Made by a program: the position numbers and the translations under genes. A DNA stretch of 64,000 nucleotides. Source: Cinclus cinclus (lineage: Eukaryota > Chordata > Aves > Passeriformes > Cinclidae). The notes beneath the pieces were generated by a model. The model ran no database searches. It was given only the letters and a program-made list of their open reading frames with translations, and had not been told where the DNA came from. Where the stretch lies: the NCBI RefSeq assembly GCF_963662255.1, contig NC_085049.1:27746142-27810141 (forward strand), in the 5' to 3' direction. Positions 32,178-45,327 of the stretch are shown in pieces (position 1 is the first letter of the stretch; each line of letters begins with the position of its first letter).

Positions 32178-32455
32178 TAATACCTACATTGATGAATAAC
32201 TTTCCCAAATGCATACTACTTTTTATTTGCTTCTTAGAGGCAGAAGATCAGGGATGGAGCAAGGGAGGAGGTCAGCAGATCCTCCAGGCCTGAGCTGACA
32301 GGGGTGCCTGAATATAAAATATGGACAACATTTGGGAAGGGAGAAAATGAGGACAAGGAGAAGGGGTAAAACAGTGCTGGAGAGTTGGGAGAGGTGAGAT
32401 GAGGGATTACTATGTGTTGCATATTGTGAAAAGTTATTAATCAGTGTAGGTATTA
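32178..32455. mobile_element. Possible old TIR element (MITE-like)
   Basis: TAATACCTACATTGATGAAT... at 32178-32203 is matched in inverted orientation at 32430-32455 with 2 differences in 26 positions. Weaker similarity (CAAATGCA against CAATATGCA) continues inward for about 12 more bases. The enclosed 226 bp are purine-rich and non-coding. This layout fits a non-autonomous DNA transposon of about 278 bp. No clear target duplication is seen at the ends and the family is unknown to me, so an unrelated hairpin is possible. Confidence 0.45.
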
Positions 32456-34872
32456 CTATACCATTGCAATTGGGAAAAGTTGGAGTGGATTGGAACAATT
32501 TTGGAGAGAAGGTAAAAAATGGTTAAACTGTGTTGAAGTGGGGATCAAATAGGAAAGTACTTGATCGCCTCCAAAGCCCTGTTCAAAGTGCACAGATCAG
32601 AGGTCTTACTGTACATGTACTGTTAATTCAGCTGTGAAACACAGGCAGAGGGGAAGTCTCATCCTGCTCCTTCAGCCAGAAGATTCTTCTCCAGCTCACA
32701 TAATGGGCTTACAGGTGAATCAGGTTAGTCTTATTCTGTTGATGACTCTCTTGCTGCTCTCCTGAGTCAGTAAGAAACTCCACACTAGCATTTCTGGGTT
32801 TTGCAGTTTGTTGTTTGCCTAAAGTTCACGTAAAACAAATGAGCACTTTTAAGGTTGCAAATACAAGCATGTAAAGTTAGGAGATGACCCAGTTTGGGCT
32901 GCATACTTGGTCTTAATTTATCTCCTCTAAGCATACTCATTGAGTTTTTTATAACTGTAATCACATACTCTTGCCTTTTCCCATACATTTGGGATATTCT
33001 GTTTCAGTTCAATGATGGTTCTGTTTGGTTCCTTTTCCATTGCTGAATGTATGATTGTCGGCCTTTTTAGTTGCACATTACACAACTCCTGATCCTGTGA
33101 TGGAGTTAACCACTTCATGGATTTTGTCATGTTTTTACTCATTGAATTGAAGAAGGACATGTGAATATAAATATATTAATATCTATTAACCTCTTGTGGT
33201 TGGCTATAATTTTCATTTTAGGCCTGACAAGCAAAGATAACTTGTTTGGGTGTTTTGGCTGTCCTGTTGGATATAAAGAAAACTTGAGTTTTATGTATTT
33301 ACAGAGCACAACTCCCACTGAGTTTGAGTTAACTTTAAGAGCTCCACACTATGTAATCAAACTTCAAATGGCCACACAACTCACACTGGGTTGGAGTAAA
33401 TTAGGAAAACTCAGCTAGGGACCACCTCTAAAGAAACTTCTTGGGCTGACTTACCCTCACTGAGGAGTTTTATGGCAAGTGAAGAGGAAAGTGCTTGTGT
33501 GAGAGGGAGGAGGAGGTGTGGCCAACTGACTTACCTCTGCTCTGATTCCTCTTTGCTGAGGAGTTTGTCTTCTCACCTTTCACACTGACTCTTTCAAAGG
33601 GTCCCATTCCTGGATTTTATAGCTTTGACATGCTTAGCTTGGTAGTCTTCATGTTGATAGGTTTTGGGTTTTTTTGGTGCTGTTTTGCTTGTTATATTTT
33701 TAAGTGCAGGCACTTAGATTCACTGTGGCTAAGGTGATGTTTTGAATTGTCTTACACTGTTATACAGGGGAAAAAAAAAGGCATCTTTATTGCTGAAGAG
33801 AGTCTTAAGGTATTTTCAGAGCTGTTCTAAGTGCAGGAACACTGAGAGCAAGCCACCTACAGTCCCACTAGTGATTTTTTGCAGAAGTATTAGAGACTTT
33901 TTGCCTGTTGTAGTGTGGATATGTTGACAGGTAAAACATACTGTTGCTAATAGTTTCCAGTCATTCAGCCAGTCAAAAAATAGCTTAATGTGCATACAGA
34001 GCTCTGTTTCCCTTCTCTCCTGCCTGAGAGACACGGACGGGGAGAGATGGGCATTTTTCTGTCTCTTGGCTAATCAAGAATGATGCCTTGTGCTTTCTTT
34101 GGGGTGAGAGAAGAGGAAAGAATGAACAGGAGGCTCTAATGGGTCTCATCAATCTGACTTCTATAATTTTTGATTTATATACTGATTTAATGCCTGGTTT
34201 ATGATGATTTATGTCCCAGTTTGTTTCTACCCCAGTCCAATGCCCTACCCTGCAATGTTAGTGAGATGCAATCCTGGCAGTTAAATATCTCAAGGTGATT
34301 ATATGCCACATACAGAGTTACTAATGAGGAGTTAAGTGCTTCCTTACTTCAGAGCAAGAAGATAGACACAAGTGGAACATTTTGGAAATGAGCTGAGTGT
34401 GATTTGTCACAAAGCCGTACACCATCCCCAAGGAAACATGATAGCAGCCAACATGAGAGAGTGGGCAAGAAAATTTGAATCAAACAACCTGGCCCTGACC
34501 TGACAGAAGCTGCAGGCTGAAACACGAAGGTGGGTTTTATAAGTCAGTAGATACTAGGTGGTGGTTGCCACTTTAATTACTGTTTTGCAGTGATGGTCTT
34601 TGTACATGAGGTTTGGGTTTATTCTGTAATTCAGTGCCCAGATGGAGCATCCTCCTGCTTTGAAAGAAATATGAAACATGTCAATATTAATGTGCAGAAA
34701 CAATAATGCAGCTGTACTTCTTAGTGTTAATTGGGTCATTGTGATTTTGTCTGTGATGTCAGAGCTGCATGTAGTTCTGGTCCATGAAGACTGGGTGAAG
34801 CTGAAAGATTTGTCTAGGGGCCCATCCCAAGCCTCCTTAATTGGCTGGGTGAATCACAGTTTAGCTGTTCAA

Positions 34873-34923
34873 TTATTCCCCACCCACCTCCAGGAACTGA
34901 TTGTACAGTTGGTGGGGGAATAA
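34873..34923. repeat. Imperfect 12-bp inverted repeat
   Basis: TTATTCCCCACC (34873-34884) pairs with GGTGGGGGAATAA (34911-34923) with one extra G and a 26-nt loop. A TTAATTGG homeodomain-like core lies about 35 bp upstream. Confidence 0.6.
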
Positions 34924-35216
34924 GAAATCAGGAATAGAAATCAACTGCTGGTATCTCCTGTGGGAATTCAGAGTTCAGTCTCACAAACCTCATCTGGCTG
35001 CTCTGGATGTAGGTTATATTTAATGGAGCCTGAGCCTGCCTGTCCCTCTGCATCACTGGAATTATGACAGCTAATTTGAGTCTGTCTGCCACTGATGCGT
35101 GCAATTTATCAATATCTCTTTCATAAATACAAACTCTCCCTCATCTCTGCCTTCATCACCTTTGTCTTTTCTGGCTTGCCCTTTGCATCCTTGTGTATTT
35201 TGTGGATTCCCCGCCT

Positions 35217-35235
35217 CCCCCCCCCCCCCCCCCCC
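35217..35235. repeat. C19 homopolymer
   Basis: Nineteen C in a row, preceded by a CCCCGCCT stretch. Prone to length errors in sequencing; the minus strand is a long G run. Confidence 0.95.
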
Positions 35236-36030
35236 AACTTGATTCTCACACAGATATTCTCAGAAGAGAATCAATGGAAGAATATCAGTTGCTCACCTAA
35301 GAGGGGCTTCTTTGCCATGCATAACTAAGGTTGTAAATAATTCAGTAGGGTCCCTGTCTTTTCTTTCCTCCCTTAAGATTGGGTTTATTAAAATTTTATG
35401 GGAGAGGACATAGAGGTAGCTGAATTACTGGCTTAATCTGGTACAATCTTCAGCAATGCATTAGTTCAGTACCAGCTGCTCTTTACTCATCATCACAAGC
35501 ACACACTGTATCAGTCTTCCTTATAGAATCTGTTTTGCTGCATGTTATAATCATGTATTTGAGCATGATGTAATACCATTCCTTATGACTTGCTCTCATG
35601 CCTGGTGGTGTGGCCAAGGGAAGAAAAGTGTCAAAACTGCCAAGGCAAGGCTTAATCTTTTTTATTCCACTGAGGAATTCAGTAGAGGCATGAATCTATG
35701 TAGAGAAAGATCCTAATCAGAAGGGAGCTATAGGCTGGGGACTAAGAGTTTGGTTTGGCTTATATTCATAGTGAAATAATAATTCTACTGAAACAAGAAC
35801 AGGTATTCTAAGATGAAAATGGTGTGAAATCAGCACATGGGTGCTAAATACTCAAGAGATATCAGGAAAAGAATAGGCCTTTTTGGCATTTCAATGAAAA
35901 TGGACAGATCCTGCAACTAAACTTTTCTGCTGCTGCTGATGGTGTTATAGCACACCTTCCATCTTAGAGTCTTGAAACACAAGGAAATGGTTTTCACTCA
36001 GTATCCTTTGGACTTTGACAGGGTGCCACA

Positions 36031-36066
36031 GGAGGAATTACAACCTCCAAAGGAGGAATTACAACA
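36031..36066 (+). repeat. Two-copy 21-bp tandem repeat
   Basis: GGAGGAATTACAAC is repeated after 21 bp (36031-36044 and 36052-36065), directly before the MIR-type relic. Confidence 0.8.
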
Positions 36067-36193
36067 CCATTTCACAGAAAGAGTTAGAGAAGTGAATTGA
36101 CTTGTTAAATGTCATGTGGAGAGTGAGTGGGAGAGCCAAAAACAGAACTCAGGTCTTTGGACTCCCACTGCTCTAAGTGCTAGACAGTGCTGT
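36066..36193 (+). mobile_element. MIR-type (CORE-SINE) relic
   Basis: The order CCATTTCACAGA, GTGAATTGACTTG, a GTCATGTGGAGAGTGAGTGG stretch, GAACTCAGGTCTTTGGACTCC and CACTGCTCTAAGTGCTAGAC follows the MIR/MIR3 consensus as I know it. That consensus has an ATTTTACAGATGAGG-like start, AGTGACTTGCCCAAGGTCAC, GAACCCAGGTCTCCTGACTCC and GTGCTCT-CCACTA. The copy is old and diverged. Such relics are scarce in birds but do occur. Confidence 0.6.
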
Positions 36194-39100
36194 GTCCTGT
36201 AGTGCCAGGGATTATGCAGCCTACCTTCAAGAAAAGCCTTGCAAGACCCAATATCAAGAACGTTTTTTTTCTGAAGAGAAAATTTTCAAATGGAAGTTCA
36301 CAGGCCAAAACCAAAATCCAAGCAAATGTATACATTTTTCCTAGAAAAAGAGCAAAACCACCTTCAGAAGTTGCCAGTGGATTAGATATAACAAAGTGGG
36401 AGTTTCTCAGAACCTGCTAAAACCCAGGTCCTTGGAGATATGAGGGTAAGGAACAAAGATCTAAAGCTGTCCTTTATGGTATGTGTAGGTGCTGTGGATT
36501 TTCTGCCATGTATGAAGTTGCACTCTATACCGGTGTCCTTGCTGATTTTATGACAACTGATACAGCACAAATAACTTACTGGAGCTTGGTTTTACCTGCA
36601 AGTAATCTTAACCTTAATTTCATTTGAAAAATAATCAAATAAATACATTTTGAGAAATAATTATCAGTCTTATTGCAGAGACGTAAAATCTGAAAGAAAT
36701 GCACATTGAAAGGATAACTGCATGCGTATGATGTAAAAATGGCCTTCCTGATATGGCTTGGGCAGAACCTCTTATGGGTGACAGATCATCTTTAACTGGT
36801 AGATTGGCCACAGCCAGCTCTGCTCCTCTTCTTGAAATGGCATTGGTCAGGAAAGGATTAATTGACAAGGGTAGTCCTAACCATAATTACTGGCTGTGAA
36901 CCATCTACTGCTGGAGGGTGCATTAGAGCTACTTGTGATTTATTCCACATAAACCTAGGCTGAACTGCTCTTCAGCTTGTTTCAGGAATATCTTCATCCC
37001 TCACAAAACCCAGTGTACCAAGAACTATGTGTTGATTATTTCTGCTGTTTTTAAATTTATGTTTAGGTCTTTATGTGAAAACAGGATTTTTATTCTGTAA
37101 GTAAGCCTTGGCTTTGACACTTAACCCTTTGCTGGGACACCACTCCTCTGTACTGACTTTAGCTGATGAAGTAGTAAAGTCCATGATGCCATCACTTCCA
37201 CAGAGGACCAGATATTCCATGTGGAAGTAATTGAGAATGAAAGGCTTTTGTCTAAAGAGACCAGGCAGAGACGTACAAGAAAAACCCTCTTGACATAGCA
37301 ATAGGATTAGTATTTCAGAGTGTCTGCCCAGTTTTCCAGGAGGAATCAGTGGTTCTCTGAAAAGCTGAATTGACAGCTCTGCTCGGTGAAGCTTTCTGAC
37401 AAGACAAAGGGTTGCACAGGCAGGAGCACTTTGAAAATCTGTGTGATGCATGGGTGGATTAGATCATTTGATGTATCTCTTTGGCTGCTAGTTCATAGGA
37501 TTCTGATTAACAGTTCTGGCATCAGCTTTCAACAGGAACCAATCCTCTATGCAAGTAACAGCAGAGTTCCAGAGGTAAATGAATCCCCGCTTTTTGGCAG
37601 TCAGATCACAAGTGCAAGGTAAGGATATTTGTAAGGATAACTGGGGGAGCCTCAGTGTTTCACAAGCCAGAGAACAGAGGCAATGTGTCACTGGCTTGTT
37701 TGGATTCATGATGAGTGTTTTGCTGTTGTTTCCTCATAGAGCAGATGAGTTGATCTCTTAGTCTACCAAAGCAGTGCTTAGAGAAAGCTTAGTAAATATT
37801 ACCTGGTCTAGGAGCCTCCTAAACCTGCTGGTGCAGTCCTCAGAAGGTGCATTAGCTGAGAGAGGGCCCATGGAGAGCCAATTTCCAGGCCTGTAGGAAT
37901 TGGAAACCCATCTATGAAGCTGGCAGAAAGAACTTTAGTCAAGGAGGACATGGATAGGATGCTCATGTGACCCGAAGTTATCTGTGGAGGGCTCCAGTCT
38001 GCACAACAGTCTCATTTTGGTGGGGTTGAGAGGAACTGGTTTGGGAGAGAAAGCCATCTACTTTGACAGCTGCCTTCATTTAGATGTGGATAGAAAAGGA
38101 AAAACATCTGGTGGTGGCTGTTTAGTGGTATGGTTTGCAGTTGGAAGGATACTGCTGCTTTCCAAGTCTTTAATTCCTGTGCTGTAGGCACGAGTAGAGA
38201 AAACATTCCCTAGTGTAGGAACAAGAATCTTACAGCCTTGGGGAGTGGTGAGTGCAGAGAGGAACTCTTTGTATGCCTGGGAGGCTCTGTGTGTTTTCTG
38301 ATTTGTTTTTCTAAGAGCTGAGAATGCAATTGGATGAGCTTTTGGTGGTGCCTTTAAGAATATGAATAAGGGAGCTAAGGTGATGTGTGTAAACACCTGG
38401 GGAGAAACTAAAAGAGAAAACAGAGCATAATAGAAAAGCTGCTGGGGAAATAAAAATGTGATGCCTAGATGCTCTTATGTGTATAGAGAGAACTTTTCTC
38501 CCCTGTTTATTATTCAGTGATGTGGATGCATTAAATTTATGTGAAAAGCAAACAAATTCCTGACATTGCTGGCAGTGCTGAGACAATAACTAAAGCTGTT
38601 GCCTCTGTCACTTTCTTTTTGCAGCAAAGTCTGATGGTGAATGAAACTGGCATGAGTTTGCTGTTGCTCACTCACAATTTTTTGAAATTTACTTCTGTTT
38701 GTGTTTGTGTGTGTCAAGCGCTTGGCACAACTCTGATAAGCAACAGAAAGATAGAGCCTTTCCACAGATCAATAGAGATCAATCTTTTAATGTCGACTGA
38801 ATGACAAAACAAAACCAGCTATTAAAAGTGTGTTTTTACTTTTTCTTAACATCTGCCAGCTGATGGCTAGCAGGCAGCTCCCAAAACCAAAGTACCCAGG
38901 GACATAGAGGAGGGCTTTTGCCTGCCCATAATTTACACTGACCCCATCAGAGGGTTGGGGTCTGTTTGTTCAGAACTGAGGATTACACAGCAGGTAAGTG
39001 TGCCTTGAGGCATGAGTGTGGAAAATTCAAAATATTTGGCTTGGACTAGGTTTGTTATTTTGTTATTGACCAGTCCATGACACTGGTTACAGTACCACAG

Positions 39101-42100
39101 AGCTTTGGTTATATGTATGTCTGAGGCTACAACATCCAAGGCAGAGCTGCAGGTGATGTGAAGATGGGGATGTAATTAGTGATGGTTAACATCCATGGGA
39201 TTTATTGGTACCAGATGACATGTAGCTGTCCAGCAGTACAGCACACCAGGTTCCCTGACTTACAGAGAAAGCTTGGAAGTGGGATGAGTTAATTTGGGTG
39301 TCATTAGAATCTTCAGTTAACCGTGTGGGATATTGTCACACCAGTGTGTTTGCCCCAACAAGTCTTATAGGTATGGTTTGAGGGCAGTGTGTGAGATTCA
39401 CTGCGCGTTTTTCCTGACTGAATGCGGCATAATGAAAATCTTGCCCACTGTTGCATTCAAGTATCAAAACAGAGCTTTTCGTTGAGGTCTGTCAGTATAT
39501 AGAATGGTCAAGAGAACAATTGTTTTGGTAGCTGTTCTGACTACTTAGACCACCAAATTATAAAGACTTTATTGTAGACACAGCTGTATATACCCATCTT
39601 ATACCCACCTGAATGTGAATGTTGGGGTGGCTATGCAACAAATGGCACAGGATAGTAAGTAGTAAGAAAACTTGCTGCTAGTAAGAAAACAGGTGTTTCA
39701 GTTTTCCTGAATTCACTGTGTTTTGTTTATCTTTCTACAATGCTGGCCTCATCAGCAGCAGTAAGAAAGATGTGTTTGGACTGCTCTGGTGGGCCTCTGG
39801 TGTGAATGAACAGGCAGAAAGAACAGAACATTGGCTCCTGCAATGAGTTGAGTTTTCTCTTTATTTGGGTGTGTGACGGGGGGAAGGCTGAAATTATGTA
39901 TTGGTCATGAAAGCAAGAGACCTGACAGCATCAGCTAAACCCAGGCATACTGCAGGCAATTACTGGGCATTTTTCCCAGTTACAGCCACACCATTGTGCT
40001 TAATCACAGTGTACAAACTGTTGCTCTAGCAAGAGCTGATCCCTAGTTGGTGCAGAGCTCTCTTGACTTTAGACAGCTTTGCTGCTGTGTCTTGAGCCTT
40101 CTGCAATATTGCCCTGCCATTCCTGAAATGCAGCACTATGGCAGCTGCAGCCATGCAGTTTGGCTCCCAAGGCTGTGCTCAGGTTCAGAATCTCTCTTGC
40201 TTCAGTGCCATTCTTTGCTGGAGTTCAGCATCAATAAGTAAGGTATGAGTTCTACTCATGGCCTGTTCTTCAGGTTCTCAGCTTTAGCCAGTTACTGGTT
40301 TGGTGGCAGAGAGTCTGTGTGATGCATTTATATGCTTCTCATCTTAGAGCTGTCTGAAAGCTCACTGACCCCTAATGCAAATGTGTTGTAATTGGGCTTG
40401 ACAGAGATGGTCCCAAGAACATGTTAAACCAGTAGATTTTACTGGAGAGCAAGAGCTTTTTGGAGGAGGTCCTGTTCAGTTTTGAAGAGGGAGAAATGGA
40501 GTGAGCATAGAGCCAGTGGTTTTGACTTTGCTTGGGCTTCAGCTCACAGAGTGGGCTGAAGGTGTAACTGCAGTGGTGCGGAGGAGCCTTTGGCCTTTCT
40601 CCAGCTCCTGGGATGGGAAGGCTGAAGTTTGAGGGCTGGCTGCATCCTTGTACTCCCTTCTTCCCTGATGGTGCTTCTGTGTGGATCGTTTGGGGGGTTT
40701 TACTAAGGCAAAAACCTGTGCCATGGAGATGTACTGCTGCTCAGAGGAAAACAGAAGAGCTACAAAAAAGGGGGAGGTCTGAAAGCTTCTGGATCAACAT
40801 CATGTGGAAACCAAAAAAGGTGGATATTTGTCACTGTAGTATGAAGTGAGACAAAATCCTAGCACTTCAGGCAAACAATAACAAGACCCAAGTTGACAGA
40901 GCCACTCTCCAAGTGAAACCTTGTCCATCATGGCTGTCCTGCTCTGCTAAAGCTGCTCTGAGGCTACTCAGAAATTATTGCCTCTCCTTCCTCTTTAGGG
41001 AAATGACAAGGGGTGGGCTGTGGAAAAGGTGCCAGCAAGCATAGAAGGAAAGAGAAAACAGAGAAAATTTGGTGTTGAATGTATTCATCACCATCTATTT
41101 TAGGGTCAGTTACTGTTTTTTTTTCCTGTGTTAAATGAGGTGCTATTTTTAGATTTCTGAGCCCATACAGAGAAATTATTCTCAAGTGTTCTAGCTTTCA
41201 TCCTGTATTTAAAAAGTCTCATCTTGATGGTGCATTTACTGCATTAATTGTGTGATTTCTTTTATCCTTTTTCCTCCTGCTCAGAGGAATTATACCTGCT
41301 TGCTCCCCTACCTTGACTAACATTACTAGAAATGCAGTAAGTTATTTAATGCTCTCACTTGTTGCTTTTAGTGTTTTGTTGGCCTTATGGGGGGAATGCT
41401 GGTGGGTTAAATAGTGGCTTAGCTGGCAGCCCACCCACTTCCTTGTGATTTTTCTTCAAAGAAGAGTCTGACAGAGGAAAGTTGTTCTGTTGCAGATTGC
41501 TGAGTTCAAAGCGAGTGCCCTACAGATACAACTTTGTGATTAATCCTCAGAACTGGCACATAAAGCTTATGCTATGCCACTGCTACTAATGTTAATGGAA
41601 GTCAGGCAGCTTACTAACAGTGCAGTGCTTTAAAGAGTAATAATTTACCCAGAAAAGTCCTGAGGCAAGAGAAGTGATAGTCATTTATTAATTCTTTTGT
41701 AAATCCTTTTGTCTATGACAGTGGCATTACTTTCCGTCCATTTCTAACTCATTACATTTTGGTGAGCCCTGGGCCTTGAAGTGGGAAGAGAGTAGGATGT
41801 CAATTTTCCCATGTCCTTGAGCTCTTCAGAGCCAAGAGCTGCTGCATGTACTAGAATTTCAGGCTATATTTACAAAGAAGAGACCAAAACATCATAAACA
41901 TGTTTTATATCCTCTGTTGCACATGCAGAATTAGTAGCTGTAGAGAAAAATATGACCTTTAGGCAGCCATTGAAAAGCAAGCAGAGAAAGCTGTGCCTCT
42001 CAGCTTTAATAGAAAGCAATTCTGTCTGAGCATAGCTGTGACATCAATGAGATAGTTACTTATGAAAACATGAGCTTTTTCAGAGGGAAATGAATTGGGG

Positions 42101-43429
42101 CACCAGATTTTGAGATATGTCATTACATATGCTTGAAATGGCCTGATGGCCAGTGGGAAGTGATCAGCCTTCCTCAGGAGACTGAGTAAGATTGTCAGCA
42201 TCTGGCTGTGGTTATGTGCAGAATTACCTTTCAGTATAGGCAATTATCCAGCAAAGGTGTCTCTTTGGCATATTTGGCCATGTTTGGTATTTCTGTGCTA
42301 GTTAGGTCTGAGATTTCCAGGGAAGATGCTGCTTTCTCGGAGACGGAAAGAATTTTGGGTGAGAACTAACTCATGGATAAAAGGCTGTGTGCAAAATTGC
42401 ACCCTAGTACTGGATATATACTGGACATTTTTTGCTGTGTGTGAAAAGCTTCCTCCACATATACAATGACTACTGGTGTTCCAAAAGCAAGAGAACTACA
42501 ATTCTGAAATAAATTACCATGCTGTGTTGATTTCTAAAAGTAATTGAGCTACTTGGAATCCCAAATGACCCTGAAAGCTACAAGTGAATCTTGAAAATTC
42601 CATGTTTTTTTTCCAGAGCAGATGGACCAGCCCAAAACATGATGGATGCAAACTTTCTGGGCAATTCTGGTGGTGGAACTAGCTTTGTGAGGGTTGTGGC
42701 CCATGGCAGCATAAGTCAAAGGACCTCCTGAATGCAAAGTTTACCTTGAGATGTCAATCGTAATTACAGCTACATCTGTATATTGCATTTCAAAAGCTTG
42801 AGTCCTTCAGGAATGCTGTTTGAAATCATGATCTTGTAGCATGAGCCTGAGTATCAGTCTGGGAGAGTGGGTCATTCATTAGTTAGAATTCCCTTTCCCT
42901 CCCACCTTTCAAAAATATTTTGAATTTCTTTTCTTCACCTTTCTTGCTTTTATACCCCCTCATCCTTCCCAAATGTATGGATATTTTATTATTTTCAACT
43001 TTAGATTATTGAGCTATGCATATCCCTGTTCTTTCTCTGTGTACCTGTGGGATCATTTCCCAGCTGATATTTTGCCTGATTTTGGCTTTTTTTGTAGCAA
43101 TCAAGCTGGTGCCAGGTATCTATATGTGAGAGAATTTTTAGTTGTTTGCACAATGGTATGTCAGATTGAGGGTTAATTCCCTTGCTTTTGCCTGTGATGA
43201 CTGTAAACAGATAGAGAAGAGACTGAGATTCCTTTGAGGTGAAGGAGATGGGAGGTGGCAAAGGTGACTTCTCAGTGAGCTGAATGGGCAGAGTTCAACA
43301 TAATTCTTGGTACAAACCATTTAAACTATCAGCTGGAGCTGGGCAGACAATGTTCAATCAGAAGCACATAGACCCTTCTGTATTTGTTTGCTATCATGTC
43401 TCACAGAGGGATATGGGGGCAGCCTGAAA
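36194..43429. other. Intronic stretch, nothing recognised
   Basis: No gene or repeat family recognised. A 126-codon open frame (37071-37451, minus) shows no family resemblance. Confidence 0.6.
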
Positions 43430-43924
43430 TGATGCATCCAACTCCAGGTTCCTCAGTGCAGGAAGGACCCATCAGAGTGAGTCCAGAGTGCCACAGAGAT
43501 GATTAAAGACATGGAACGCTTTATCTGTGGAGACAGGCTGAGATTGTTGGGGCTGTTCAGCCTGGAGAAGAGAAGGCTTTGGAGAGACCTTACTGCAGAC
43601 TTTCAGTACTTAAAGAGGGCTTATAAGGAAGGAGACAACTTTTTTAGCCGGTCCTGTTGTGGTGGCACAAGGGATAAAGGTTTTAAACTACAGGAGTGTC
43701 AATTTAGAGTAGATATAGATGTAAGGAAAAGTTTTACAGTGAGGGTGGTAAAACACTGGCACAGATTTGCCCAGAGATGTGGTGATGCCTCAGCCCTGGA
43801 AACTTTCAATGCTGGACTGGACAGGTTTCTGAGCAACCTGATATAGTGGAAGAAGGGTTGGATTAGATGGCCTTCAAAGATGGTTTCAGCCCTCCAGCCC
43901 AAACTGTTCTATGATTCTAAGAAT
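43430..43924 (+). mobile_element. CR1 retrotransposon, 5'-truncated copy
   Basis: About 495 bp of CR1, from the CTCAGTGCAGGAAGGAC region through the ORF2 end to the terminal TTCTATGATTCTAAGAATC. The CR1 landmark TTCAGCCTGGAGAAGAGAAG (43558-43577) is intact. The spacer between the ORF2 stop and the GGTTGGATTAGATGGCC block is about 25 bp shorter than usual; it lacks the GTCCCTGCC...GCAGG part. The 5' truncation is typical of target-primed insertion, and CR1 normally leaves little or no target duplication. It cannot move on its own. Confidence 0.95.
43499..43846 (+). pseudogene. CR1 ORF2 C-terminal remnant (reverse transcriptase ORF tail)
   Basis: This open frame of 115 codons lies inside the CR1 copy and has the order of the CR1 ORF2 C-terminus: GLFSLEKRRL, FQYLKRAY, FKLQECQFRVD, VRVVKHWHRFA, and a final LDRFLSNLI followed directly by the stop. 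The endonuclease domain and the polymerase core are missing, so it is a dead fragment. The Met at 43499 is simply the first ATG in the surviving frame and not a true start. Confidence 0.9.
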
Positions 43925-45327
43925 CTGCTGTATTTTGGTGGCCTGTAGTGGGGCTTGTGGGGAGACTGGGAGCAACATTTGGTGACAGCAGCTGCTGCTG
44001 GAGTGTCTGACTGCTACTCCAGGTAGCAGCCTGCCTGGTATCAGCTCTTTGCCAGGACTCAGTACTTCCTATTGGGCCATGAAATATAATTTTCTCCCAT
44101 ATCCCTGTTTTCAGTCCTGAAACAATCTCTTTCAGATCACCATGATTACTAGCGGAGGTCTGTTTCAAACTGAGTAATAGAAAACTCTAGTTTAGCTACA
44201 AATGGAACATGATTGTACTGCAGGCAAAGTCTTGCTTATTCAGGTAACATAGACTTCACTAGCTTGAGTTTGCATGGATGTTTTATGTGCCCAGCAATAT
44301 GTTTGACAGTGTCATCATCGAGTCACACTGTTGTACAAAAATGTAATTCCTGAATTTCATTTTTTTTGCGAACATGTTAAAGAAATCTGGCCTAATCCAG
44401 AAATTTTAGAAAAAGATGACTGCTTATTTTCAGAACTCCCTGTAGACCAAACCTAGGAAAAACAGCTTGTCTTTCACAAGAAGATTGAGGATTGTAATTA
44501 CATAAAATAGCATATACTTCCATTGAGTTGAATTTTCAAATGTATACATTTGCAAAGAAATCATACTCATCTGTTGTCTTTTCTCCAAGCTCTAGCATGA
44601 CCTAGTGCTCAGATTTGTTTTTTTACTGACTTCTAATCCATAGCAATTAAAGAAACAAATTCCTCTATAACTCCTTAATAGGGTTTAGAAGTTACCATGC
44701 AAAAGTCACAGCAGCTAGACTCTAAAATCCTTCCTTTAAAAAGTCATTATGGGTGCTTTCCGTAAGAGACAATATGGTTATTAAATTATCATACTGCTTC
44801 CTGACAGCCCTGTTCCTGTGCTTTCATTGGCTTTATCACCCCACTGTTATTTGGGTATTAGGTATTTATCTATCAGATAAGGGTATTTTTCAACTGAAGG
44901 AAGTCTCTCCAAAGGGAGACAAGGTCAGCAATTTGCTACTAGAAAAAGTAATAAGGTAGTTCTTTTGAACCAGTATTATGTGGCTGAAGCATGTCTGCAC
45001 ACCTCATGTTTGCTCTGTTTGCCTCCTGTCCTCTCTCCATGTCCATTTCTACTGTAGAAGGGCAGACTACACCTTGCTAATAACACCTGCAGCATGTGGG
45101 CTGGGGCATTTTTCAGGAGATTCTGTCAATGCATTTTCCCAACATGAGCCCCTGATTTCCCTGGGAGGGAATAGGACTCATTTGGTCACTTGGGAACAGC
45201 TGTTCTGTCCATGTGCCCTCCCAGCTTCTTGTGTACCTTCAGCCCATTCACTGGTGAGGTGTAGTGAGGAATAAAAAAGTAGCTATTTAAGTGCTGCAGT
45301 AACTAAATTCATCCTCATGTTATCAAG

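Larger units (their letters stand above)
32456..36065. other. Intronic stretch with a C19 run and a hairpin
   Basis: No gene recognised. It contains an inverted repeat at 34873-34923 and the C homopolymer at 35217-35235, both listed separately. Confidence 0.6.
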
